NCBI GenBank assembly: GCA_001751155.1
Contig: MAXR01000209.1
Span: 1,414 to 8,318 of the forward strand
Length of the DNA: 6,905 nucleotides
Direction: 5' to 3'
DNA from: Desulfuromonadales bacterium C00003068
GTDB taxonomy: Bacteria; Desulfobacterota; Desulfuromonadia; Desulfuromonadales; Desulfuromonadaceae
Position numbers and translations under genes: made by a program. Below the pieces are notes generated by a model. The model searched no databases. It was not told the origin of the DNA and worked only from the letters and a program-made list of their open reading frames with translations. Shown one piece after another: positions 1 to 6,029 of this stretch. Each line of letters begins with the position of its first letter. The stretch's first letter is position 1.

Positions 1-496
1 GAGCTGTTTAGATCAACGTCGTGCTCCTAGCGATGGTTACCAGATGGAACCCGGTTTAGAGCAGCGAATTTTTCAAGCCGCTTTGGCTGCTAATGATTAC
101 GAACAATTGGTCGATGAAGTTAAAGCCCGACACCTTACCCGTACCCGTGTTCAACGGTTGTTGTGCTATCAACTTTTTGCTCTCCGTTCACAGGAGATGG
201 CCAACGCTCTTGCCCGGCCGATCCCCTATTTGCAGCTCCTCGGTGCTACGCAAAAAGGTGAACGGTTTTTGAGCCAATGTCGTAAAGAGTTGTCCCTACC
301 GTTAGTGACCAATCAATCACGCATTCAGTCGTTGCTTAATCGGCACTATGGTCGTGATGGTGAAGCGCGTCTGCACGCGCAGTGGATGGTGGATTTAGAG
401 GATCAGGTGACGCGGTTTTATACCCTGTTGTTGCCGGGGTGGGGAGGTCAGTCACGGCAATGGAATTATTATCGGTCGCCGTTGCGTGAGTTGTAG
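1..496 (+). CDS. tRNA(Met) cytidine acetate ligase (TmcAL-like), C-terminal part, 5' end outside window
   Basis: The reading frame is open from the first base (first full codon at 2), so the ATG at 44 is internal and this is a gene truncated by the window edge. About 164 residues are visible. They resemble the C-terminal helical domain of the TmcAL/YlbM (DUF795) nucleotidyltransferase-like family: a GLEQRIFQAA segment, then the tRNA-binding-type signature LTRTRVQRLLCYQL, then IPYLQLLGATQKGERFL, matching family positions such as 'KRYTRTRLQR' and 'PPYIRVLGFNEKGR'. Known members activate acetate with ATP and form N4-acetylcytidine at the wobble position of elongator tRNA(Met), in the cytoplasm. 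The ATP-binding N-terminal half cannot be checked here. The family is best known from Firmicutes, and many gammaproteobacteria use the unrelated acetyl-CoA enzyme TmcA instead, so its presence is mildly notable. The next gene starts 116 nt downstream on the same strand. Confidence 0.72.
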   Translation, partial: SCLDQRRAPSDGYQMEPGLEQRIFQAALAANDYEQLVDEVKARHLTRTRVQRLLCYQLFALRSQEMANALARPIPYLQLLGATQKGERFLSQCRKELSLPLVTNQSRIQSLLNRHYGRDGEARLHAQWMVDLEDQVTRFYTLLLPGWGGQSRQWNYYRSPLREL

Positions 497-521
497 AATA
501 TGGTGCTGTTTCAGCAATATC

Positions 522-550
522 GCCACGTTAACTGTGGCAGTCTTGTTTTT
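522..550 (+). terminator. weak rho-independent terminator-like hairpin after the TmcAL-like gene
   Basis: GCCAC (522-526) pairs with GTGGC (534-538), extendable by one G-T pair, around a short loop containing GTTAAC. A T-rich run (541-550, TCTTGTTTTT) follows. It lies 26 nt past the TAG stop at 494-496. The stem is short, so termination is probably incomplete. A smaller hairpin (TGCTG/CAGCA, 504-516) precedes it. Confidence 0.4.
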
Positions 551-596
551 GCTTAGCCATCTAATTCATTTTTGCGAGACCATCAGGATTGATGAT

Positions 597-603
597 GGAG
601 GAG
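597..603 (+). promoter_or_regulatory. strong Shine-Dalgarno that sets the helicase start at 613
   Basis: GGAGGAG lies 9 nt before the ATG at 613. The in-frame upstream candidates (TTG 589, ATG 592, ATG 595) overlap or precede this site and have no ribosome-binding site of their own. This makes 613 the likely start and gives a protein of 895 rather than 903 residues. Confidence 0.75.
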
Positions 604-612
604 AATACAGAT

Positions 613-3300
613 ATGTCAGGCAGTATTTCAGGGACACAACTAAACGCAGCGGTGTCGACCGATGGTTGTGTGCTACTGGAGTGGGGGGCGGCAAGTGCTA
701 CCATAGCAAAAAGCACCACCCTGTTGCAGCAGGATATTTTTGCTGCGTATGACTCTGCAACGATTGATTGGCTCCTCTACGTGGGATTTGCCGACCCCGC
801 TGTTTCTTTATCGCCTACCCTTGATTTTTGGCGGCGTTTTAGCGCCCTTTTTGTTCATCAACTGCGTTTGACCCCCGATTTGGAAACGGATCGCCAGCAG
901 GTACAAATTTCTCCCCCCGAATCACAATTGACCGAATTGCTGCAGTTATTACCGGCGATGGCGGGGGGGGAATATGTAACCACTGAGCTTCTGTGTTCAC
1001 GGTGGATACACCTCAATACAACCTTTGCAACGCAAATTGCCGCTTTCACGGGAACCGTTGCCGAATTTATCCAGCGTTTTTCCCCTTCCAGTCACTTGGT
1101 GGGACGGATCTATTTCCATCTCGTAGAAAACAAGGATGGCGAGCTCCCTTTTGCCTTTTTGGCGACCTATTCAACCAAAATGGGAACACAGGGGCAATCA
1201 AAGCATCTCCCCCTTAAATATGCGTTGCAGGAATATCAAGACGATAACGATAAGTTGCTCGACCTGTTGGTGACCGTCCATGCCGCAGCACGAGATAGCG
1301 AGTTGATTGCTGCGCTGCTGGAAAGTAACGAATTGTTTTATCCGCTGGCATGGAGTAGCAGCGAAGCACATACCTTTTTGCAAGAGGTGTCCGGGTACGA
1401 AGAGGCGGGGATCTTGTGCCGGATACCAGACTGGTGGCAGAGTAAGGGGGCAAAAATCAGTGTGAGTGCCAGTATTGGCGAGAATCCCCCCCCCATGGTG
1501 GGGATGACGGCATTGCTCGATTTTACCCCGCGTCTTATGGTGGGAGATGAGGAGATCTCGGCTGACGAGGTGCGTCGCTTGCTCGATGAGGTTAATGGCT
1601 TAGCCTTTATCAAGAATAAATGGGTGGCGGTTGATCACGATAAGCTAGCGCAAACGTTGGCCGTATATGAAAATGCCAGAAAGATCGCTGCGCGTGATGG
1701 CTTGACGTTAGCCGAAGCGATGCGCTTGCAGTTGCGCCCCGAAACCATGTTAGCCCATAGCGAAGATGGCGCTATTTTGGCGGTGGAGAACGGCGAGTGG
1801 CTGCAAACGCTATTTGCCAGAATGGACAACCCCTCGCTGTTACCGCCAGTGGCAACCGATAGCTCCTTTAAAGCTGAACTGCGTCCCTATCAACACGATG
1901 GGCTGCGCTGGTTGTGTGGACAGCATGGCTTTGGTTTTGGTTGTTGTCTGGCCGATGATATGGGGCTAGGTAAAACCGTTCAGGTGATCGCTTTTTTGAA
2001 CACCCTCTCTAATGGAAAAAAAACGGGGGAAGATCTTCATCCATCGTTGCTGGTTATTCCAGCGTCACTGCTGTCAAACTGGGATCAGGAGATTAAGCGT
2101 TTCTGGCCGCAAATGAAGGTTTTTATGGCTCACCCCGCTATGCACAAGGGGCACAGGGTGGTGGCGCCAAGTAAAGATGCTCTGGCTAAACTCGATCTTG
2201 TCATCACCACCTATGCTTTAGTGCAACGCTATGAGTGGTTGCAGCAGCGCCACTGGCACTATGTGATTCTTGACGAAGCGCAGGCGATTAAAAATCCGCG
2301 CACCAAGCAGACGCTGGCGGTGAAGAATATCTCTGCCGTCAATCGCATTGCCATGACCGGTACTCCAGTGGAAAATCGTTTGAGCGATCTGTGGTCGCTG
2401 TTCGATTTTATCAATCCTGGTTTGCTCGGCACAGCCAAGGAGTTTACCACTTTCACCAAAGGTTTGGCTGATCATCCCGATGGTTACGGGCGCTTGCGGC
2501 GCATGATCTCGCCGTTTATTTTGCGACGTTTAAAAAGTGACAAGTCGATCATCAGTGATCTGCCCGATAAAGTGGAGATGAAGAGCTGGGCAACCTTGAG
2601 CAAAAAACAGGCGGTGATCTATCAACAATTGGTAGATGGTATAACGGAGCAGTTGGAACAGAGTGATGGCATCCAGCGTAAGGGGATGATTCTCGCAGCG
2701 TTGACGAAATTCAAGCAGATATGTAATCATCCCGACCAATATACTGGTGTAGACGGTTACACTGAAAATGATAGTGGCAAGTTTGGCCGCTTGCGCGAGA
2801 TTTGTACCACCATTCATGAAAAACGGGAAAGGGTGTTGATTTTTACCCAGTTTAAAGAGATAACCGAACCGTTAGCCCGTTTTTTAGAGACGGTGTTTGT
2901 CCAGCCCGGTCTCATTATCCACGGTAGTATTGCCGTGGGAAAACGCAAAAAGATCATAGAACAGTTTCAAGGTGATGCTTATATCCCGTTTATGGTGCTG
3001 TCATTGAAAGCGGGTGGAGTGGGACTTAATCTCACCAAGGCCAATCACGTTATCCATTTTGATCGTTGGTGGAATCCTGCGGTGGAAAATCAAGCGACTG
3101 ATCGCGCTTTTCGTATTGGTCAGCACAAAGCGGTGATGGTACATAAATTTGTCACCAAAGGAACCATTGAAGAGAAGATTGATGCGATGCTAACCAAAAA
3201 AGGTGAACTCGCTGCCGATGTGGTGGCTGCCAGTGGCGAAACATGGCTTACTGAGATGGATAATAGCCAACTCACCGAGATGTTTACTTTGACGAAATAA
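613..3300 (+). CDS. SNF2-family DEAD/DEAH-type helicase/translocase
   Basis: A complete SNF2/Rad54-like ATPase of 895 residues counted from the ATG at 613. The order is: a poorly recognisable N-terminal region (1-290); a segment resembling the bacterial SNF2-associated domain (about 295-390, with LLDFTPRLMVGDEEISADEV and the GLAFIKNKWVAVD stretch); then the two RecA lobes. Motifs: LRPYQHDGLRWL (423-434), Walker A DMGLGKT (449-455), motif Ia PASLLSNW (from about 483), Walker B DEAQ (554-557), motif III MTGTPVENR (581-589), the SNF2 hallmark CNHP, VLIFTQF (741-747), motif V SLKAGGVGLNL (797-807) and motif VI QATDRAFRIGQ (827-837). All catalytic residues are present. Such proteins translocate on double-stranded DNA and remodel protein-DNA complexes; the bacterial relatives (YwqA/RapA-like, COG0553) are mostly uncharacterised. 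No SWIM finger is fused here; it sits in the next gene, the split arrangement known for this family. The gene contains G8 (963-970), C9 (1486-1494) and A8 (2016-2023) tracts. Confidence 0.95.
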   Translation: MSGSISGTQLNAAVSTDGCVLLEWGAASATIAKSTTLLQQDIFAAYDSATIDWLLYVGFADPAVSLSPTLDFWRRFSALFVHQLRLTPDLETDRQQVQISPPESQLTELLQLLPAMAGGEYVTTELLCSRWIHLNTTFATQIAAFTGTVAEFIQRFSPSSHLVGRIYFHLVENKDGELPFAFLATYSTKMGTQGQSKHLPLKYALQEYQDDNDKLLDLLVTVHAAARDSELIAALLESNELFYPLAWSSSEAHTFLQEVSGYEEAGILCRIPDWWQSKGAKISVSASIGENPPPMVGMTALLDFTPRLMVGDEEISADEVRRLLDEVNGLAFIKNKWVAVDHDKLAQTLAVYENARKIAARDGLTLAEAMRLQLRPETMLAHSEDGAILAVENGEWLQTLFARMDNPSLLPPVATDSSFKAELRPYQHDGLRWLCGQHGFGFGCCLADDMGLGKTVQVIAFLNTLSNGKKTGEDLHPSLLVIPASLLSNWDQEIKRFWPQMKVFMAHPAMHKGHRVVAPSKDALAKLDLVITTYALVQRYEWLQQRHWHYVILDEAQAIKNPRTKQTLAVKNISAVNRIAMTGTPVENRLSDLWSLFDFINPGLLGTAKEFTTFTKGLADHPDGYGRLRRMISPFILRRLKSDKSIISDLPDKVEMKSWATLSKKQAVIYQQLVDGITEQLEQSDGIQRKGMILAALTKFKQICNHPDQYTGVDGYTENDSGKFGRLREICTTIHEKRERVLIFTQFKEITEPLARFLETVFVQPGLIIHGSIAVGKRKKIIEQFQGDAYIPFMVLSLKAGGVGLNLTKANHVIHFDRWWNPAVENQATDRAFRIGQHKAVMVHKFVTKGTIEEKIDAMLTKKGELAADVVAASGETWLTEMDNSQLTEMFTLTK

Positions 3301-3313
3301 CCATTTAGCATAA

Positions 3314-3417
3314 TGGGCTCGCAATCCCCATATCAAGGGACGCATCAAGCCCATCCGTGGGGCTTATTGTCGCCGTCCATGGCGACAAATACCCTTGCTA
3401 TGGGGATCACGAGCCCA
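3314..3417. repeat. 104-bp imperfect palindrome with two internal hairpins (cloverleaf-like element)
   Basis: The outer arms 3314-3339 and 3392-3417 (26 nt each, beginning TGGGCTCG and ending CGAGCCCA) are reverse complements with three mismatches. Inside are two further hairpins: AAGCCC/GGGCTT (3347-3352 with 3360-3365, 7-nt loop) and a perfect 8-bp stem TTGTCGCC/GGCGACAA (3367-3374 with 3381-3388, loop GTCCAT). The RNA or single-stranded DNA would fold into a long stem topped by two side hairpins. It fills most of the 163-nt gap between helicase and SWIM genes and lacks a T-run, so it is not a standard terminator. The shape fits a REP/ERIC/MITE-like interspersed repeat. No convincing target-site duplication is visible, and copy number cannot be judged from one window. 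Confidence 0.8.
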
Positions 3418-3463
3418 GCAAGTGGGTGTTGAATAGTTATGACTAAATAAGAGAGATTTAAGT

Positions 3464-4501
3464 ATGAGGTATGGAGATTATCCCCCTTATGTCAGCGTCG
3501 CCGAAAAAAGAGCTAATGCTGAAAAAAAGATTAAACAGCTACGCAAAAAGAATCCAAACTTGCGCCCGGTAATCCACGAAGGGCGCAGCCTAGCGCGAAC
3601 TTGGTGGGGTAAATCGTGGAATAAAAACCTCGAACGCTATGCCGATTACAGCAATCGAATTGAGCGCGGGCGTAGCTATGTTCGTCATATGGCCGTTGTT
3701 GATCTGCAAATAGTGGCTGGTAAAGTAACCGCGCTGGTTCAAGGCTCCCGAGGCAAACCGTATCAAATCGCGATAACTATTGATAAGATGCCACCGCAAC
3801 ATTGGCACAAAATCAAATTAGAATGTCAGTCAAAACTTTCATCGCTACCCGATCTGCTCGCGGGTAAATTCCCCAAAGAGTTGCAAGAGATGTTGATGCT
3901 GCAAGGGGAAGGGCTTTTTCCAACGCCCAAGGAGATCAATTTTGAGTGTAATTGTCCCGATTGGGCTGATATGTGCAAGCATATAGCCGCTGTGCTCTAT
4001 GGCGTCGGTGCGCGTCTTGATGAAGATCCGGCATTGTTCTTTACGTTACGCCAAGTGGATGTGCAGGATCTGATCGGCCAAGCGGTGCATGATAAAACCG
4101 CCAGCATCCTCAAGGGCAAGAGTGCTGCCGGTCGCAACGTTATTGCCGATGATAAACTGGCAGATGTGTTTGGTATCGACATGGATGATTTTGATATTGT
4201 CGTGCCGGTGAAGGCCAAGCCCAGCGTGAAAGCTACGGCAAAAACTAAAGAGGTAATAAAAGGTAACAAGGGGCGTGTCGCTAAAAAAAATACCCCGACA
4301 ACGACCGGGAAAACCACGGCGATTGCAGTCGTTTCTAACCGTCTTGAGGGGGGTCTCAGCGGTCTAAGTATTAAAGAACTACAGCAGCTTACCGATTTTA
4401 CTGCCAGTAAGCTCTACGCTGTTTTGTATCGATTAAAGCAGCAGGGCAAGGTAGAAAATGTGCGCCGTGGGGTTTATCGCTTGGTTGTCGGTGAGAATTA
4501 G
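3464..4501 (+). CDS. SWIM zinc-finger protein, partner of the upstream SNF2 helicase
   Basis: A 345-residue cytoplasmic protein. The N-terminus carries family-typical blocks (YPPYVSVAEKRA near residue 5, LARTWWGKSWNKNLERYADY near 44-63, RGRSYVR, LVQGSRGKPYQIAITI). The SWIM finger is intact: C162, C164, C171 and H173 in CNCPDWADMCKH (CxCx6CxH), expected to bind zinc and to contact DNA or protein. A low-complexity Lys/Thr/Ala linker (about 247-290) follows. The C-terminal segment (about 298-341: LSIKELQQLTDFTASKLYAV, then LKQQGKV and RRGVYRLV) looks like a small winged helix. SWIM proteins of this type (COG4279-like) are known to be fused to or encoded beside SNF2 ATPases, so it is probably the helicase's DNA- or partner-binding subunit. 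A GAGAG ribosome-binding site (3451-3455) lies 8 nt before ATG 3464. The linker coding sequence contains an A8 run (4283-4290). The biochemical role is unproven. Confidence 0.9.
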   Translation: MRYGDYPPYVSVAEKRANAEKKIKQLRKKNPNLRPVIHEGRSLARTWWGKSWNKNLERYADYSNRIERGRSYVRHMAVVDLQIVAGKVTALVQGSRGKPYQIAITIDKMPPQHWHKIKLECQSKLSSLPDLLAGKFPKELQEMLMLQGEGLFPTPKEINFECNCPDWADMCKHIAAVLYGVGARLDEDPALFFTLRQVDVQDLIGQAVHDKTASILKGKSAAGRNVIADDKLADVFGIDMDDFDIVVPVKAKPSVKATAKTKEVIKGNKGRVAKKNTPTTTGKTTAIAVVSNRLEGGLSGLSIKELQQLTDFTASKLYAVLYRLKQQGKVENVRRGVYRLVVGEN

Positions 4502-4547
4502 CACCATGAAATGAATGAAACAAGACGGCTGGCGAATGTAAATATGT

Positions 4548-4568
4548 AAACTGCGACTACGGCAGTTT
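4548..4568. terminator. possible weak hairpin between convergent SWIM and toxin genes
   Basis: AAACTGC (4548-4554) pairs with GCAGTTT (4562-4568) around a 7-nt loop, between the SWIM stop (4501, + strand) and the toxin stop (4594, - strand). A second 5-bp hairpin, AGCAG/CTGCT (4579-4583 with 4591-4595), overlaps the toxin stop. Neither has a proper T-tail, so terminator function is a guess from position. Confidence 0.25.
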
Positions 4569-4593
4569 CAAAAGCAGAAGCAGAGCATCGCTG

Positions 4594-4857
4594 CTAATTG
4601 CGGTACACCTCTTTGCGATGCCCTACACGCAATACCAAGACAACAAGTTTGTCATCTTGGTGTTCACAGATTATGCGGTAATCTGCGACACGATACTTCC
4701 AAAAACCAGAAAGTTCGTTTCTCAAGGGAGCACCCAGCTCGCTAGGTGCAACTGTCACTTTTTCTTTGAGGTAAGAAACTATTTTTCGTCGCACTTGTGG
4801 ATCAAGCTTTTTAAGCTGCTTAATTGATGTTTTTGAAAACTCAATCTGCCAGCCCAA
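4594..4857 (-). CDS. relE: RelE-type toxin (ribosome-dependent mRNA interferase family)
   Basis: An 87-residue RelE/ParE-superfamily toxin: IEFSKTSIKQLKKLDPQVRR forms the N-terminal strand and helices, LRNELSGFWKYRVADYRII the core sheet, and LVLRVGHRKEVYRN the C-terminal strand. Aligned by eye with E. coli RelE, the residues important for cleavage are kept: K54, R61 and R81 at the same positions, and Y85 in place of Y87. RelE proteins cut mRNA in the ribosomal A site and stop translation; this copy looks functional. The start is TTG at 4857, supported by a GGAGG (4864-4868 on the complement) six bases upstream. It overlaps the 3' end of the antitoxin gene by 17 nt, implying translational coupling. 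ParE-like gyrase poisoning is the alternative, but the conserved Arg/Tyr set favours RelE. The gene symbol denotes family only. Confidence 0.88.
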   Translation of the reverse strand: MGWQIEFSKTSIKQLKKLDPQVRRKIVSYLKEKVTVAPSELGAPLRNELSGFWKYRVADYRIICEHQDDKLVVLVLRVGHRKEVYRN

Positions 4858-5065
4858 GTTCAGCCTCCACCTCTGCTAGGGTAAAAGTATCCTCTTTTCC
4901 AGTGCGGATTCTATCCGCCACCTTTTCCGCGAGATACAAATCCTCAAGGTCATCTAAGTGTTCAAGGATCGCCTCACGCGCATAAAAAGTCTTTGTCCGT
5001 CCTGTAGCCTTTGCTAGTGCGTTAAGTCGATTCTCGATATCTTCCGGCAATCTGATCGCAAGCAT
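4841..5065 (-). CDS. relB: RelB-family ribbon-helix-helix antitoxin
   Basis: A 74-residue protein. Its N-terminus (MLAIRLPEDIENRLNALAKA) has the alternating strand followed by helix of ribbon-helix-helix repressors (CopG/RelB type). The second helix is TFYAREAILEHLDDLEDLYL, and the acidic C-terminus (TLAEVEAELGLAD) is the likely toxin-wrapping segment. It should neutralise the downstream toxin and, as a dimer or toxin complex, repress the operon. ATG at 5065 is preceded by a full AGGAGG ribosome-binding site with about 5-nt spacing, whereas the toxin uses TTG; this imbalance favours antitoxin excess. It is first in the operon, and its TGA stop at 4841-4843 lies inside the toxin gene. The symbol denotes family resemblance. 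Confidence 0.85.
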   Translation of the reverse strand: MLAIRLPEDIENRLNALAKATGRTKTFYAREAILEHLDDLEDLYLAEKVADRIRTGKEDTFTLAEVEAELGLAD

Positions 5066-5087
5066 AATTTCCTCCTTTTCAGTTAGC

Positions 5088-5099
5088 TATACAAGTATA
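5088..5099. promoter_or_regulatory. probable antitoxin operator and -10 region
   Basis: TATAC (5088-5092), AA, GTATA (5095-5099) is a symmetric 5-2-5 inverted repeat, 22 nt upstream of the antitoxin ATG. Ribbon-helix-helix antitoxins bind such short palindromes. Read on the minus strand, the sequence includes TATACT (5/6 match to a -10 box), so binding would block transcription. No good -35 box is visible at 15-18 nt, so the promoter call is weaker than the palindrome. Confidence 0.45.
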
Positions 5100-5101
5100 A
5101 C

Positions 5102-5636
5102 AAATCAATAGGGAGAATCGCTAGAAAATTCAACTCAAGTTTATTATGATTGAAATATTGTGGTTATCGTAGCAGTGCGACTGACAATTGCGGGGTCATG
5201 TTTTGCAAACTTTTGGATGACGCTAAAAGTATGGCGACGGTCGGGGGCGCAACCCCGAATTACTTCAGTCGATGATTGTTGTTATCCTCCTGTCGATGAG
5301 TGATCATATTCCACAACCTTTTAAACTTTAAGATCAAGTTCGTGAGGTCTCGCCCTCACACTGCGACGTACTTTTTTTGACTGGCCCCAAAAAAGTAAGC
5401 AAAAAATGGCCTTGAAGTTCACGCCTGCAGCGGGCCGCACTCTACCTACAATGAATCTGTTTCCCTCTTACATGTCAGCGCAGTTTGTCGGCCTTTAGGC
5501 CTCCAAGTCGGTGTTCTTTCGTTGATCTGGTATAGAGGTTTTTGTTTAGCGTGGTTCTCCATTTTTTCCCTAGTTTGATTCGTTGTGTGCGGCGCAGCTT
5601 TAACCACTATAGGTCTGAACGTAACTGTCTTAACAT
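5102..5636. other. gene-free spacer with several hairpins and repeat-like sequence
   Basis: This stretch between the divergent antitoxin and secreted-protein genes has no convincing coding sequence. It holds small stem-loops: TCGGGG/CCCCGA (5241-5258), GTGAGG/CCTCAC (5342-5359), a 9-bp TACTTTTTT/AAAAAAGTA repeat (5369-5377 with 5389-5397) and GGCCT/AGGCC (5490-5501). GTCGATGATTG (5268-5278) recurs with one mismatch at 5292-5302. Two short minus-strand frames overlap the hairpins: 5446-5562 (38 residues from ATG, AGGG upstream) and a stop-bounded frame ending at 5321. The pattern suggests an old interspersed repeat or decayed mobile sequence. I recall similar GTACTTTTTT...AAAAAAGTAAGC segments between gammaproteobacterial genes, but could not check this. 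Confidence 0.45.
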
Positions 5637-5637
5637 C

Positions 5638-5664
5638 TTGACATTCAAGGACTTGATCTATAAT
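5638..5664 (+). promoter_or_regulatory. consensus sigma-70 promoter of the small secreted protein, with operator-like half-sites
   Basis: TTGACA (5638-5643) and TATAAT (5659-5664) are both perfect hexamers, but their spacing is 15 bp rather than 17. The region is overlaid by alternating half-sites CTTGA (5637-5641), TCAAG (5645-5649) and CTTGA (5652-5656), forming two overlapping inverted repeats. The expected transcript starts near 5671 with a leader of about 40 nt. Confidence 0.6.
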
Positions 5665-5711
5665 TTGATATTGGGGTTTGTCAATTTTCGTTTTGCAATA
5701 AAGGAGTTGTT

Positions 5712-6029
5712 TTGAAGAAGTTAATAGGTGCTTGTTTCATTGCTGGAGTATTTTTGGCGACTAATTTATTTGCGCACGAAGGAAGTCGGAACTGGACACA
5801 CCCTCTAAAGACATGGGGAGATTGGCATTGGCATACGCCACGAGGTGATGTAAAGCAAGCTGCAAGACCCATCACTTGTAAAAATGGTCGACAAGGCTAT
5901 TTGTATTTAAAGAACAAGAAACATTTTGCTACAACATCAGAGTATAAAAAAGTTACGGGTACATTTCCTTATGGTCCGGAAGGAATGTTGACCGCAACTT
6001 ATAATTTTTGTAACCACCCTAATTATTAA
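5712..6029 (+). CDS. small exported His/Trp-rich protein of unknown function
   Basis: A 105-residue protein starting at TTG 5712, supported by AAGGAG (5701-5706) five bases upstream and by the promoter at 5638-5664. Residues 1-21 (MKK, hydrophobic core, NLFA end) form a Sec signal peptide with likely cleavage after A21, so the mature chain would begin HEGSRNWTHP. Histidines cluster early (H22, H30, H39, H41, with W28, W35, W38, W40), including WHWH. C56 and C100 could form a disulfide. The N-terminal pattern AH-x-G-x2-N...H...GD-x-H-x-H faintly resembles the short exported 'YHYH/YHCH' metal-binding-like proteins, but without their cysteines; this is inference. Metal binding in the periplasm is plausible but unproven. 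A phage or surface origin is not indicated. I do not recognise the family with confidence. Confidence 0.78.
   Translation: MKKLIGACFIAGVFLATNLFAHEGSRNWTHPLKTWGDWHWHTPRGDVKQAARPITCKNGRQGYLYLKNKKHFATTSEYKKVTGTFPYGPEGMLTATYNFCNHPNY

Noticed and set aside
589..612. Longer helicase start at TTG 589 or ATG 592/595
   Set aside because: These codons lie on or before the GGAGGAG site at 597-603 and have no ribosome-binding site; ATG 613 is correctly spaced.
486..752. Plus-strand frame of 88 codons spanning the TmcAL-helicase gap
   Set aside because: It overlaps the end of one gene and the start of the helicase in another frame, and looks like chance sequence with no family resemblance.
3314..3417. 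tRNA gene or integron attC site suggested by the cloverleaf shape
   Set aside because: There is no anticodon arm, T-loop sequence or CCA-proximal acceptor pattern, and the arms lack attC R/L core motifs; the 26-bp outer stem is too long for a tRNA.
3307..3420. AGCA on both sides of the cloverleaf element as a target-site duplication
   Set aside because: The left copy is separated from the arm by three bases while the right copy overlaps the arm end, and four bases can match by chance.
4618..4827. Plus-strand frame of 69 codons across the toxin gene
   Set aside because: It is antisense to a well-supported RelE-family gene and has no family resemblance or ribosome-binding site.
5241..5501. 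CRISPR array in the hairpin-rich spacer
   Set aside because: The hairpins differ in sequence and spacing; there are no regularly spaced identical repeats.
5712..5735. Lipoprotein reading of the signal peptide (I-G-A-C ending at C8)
   Set aside because: Only seven residues precede the cysteine, too short for a lipoprotein signal with a hydrophobic core; the NLFA site at 21 fits an ordinary Sec signal.
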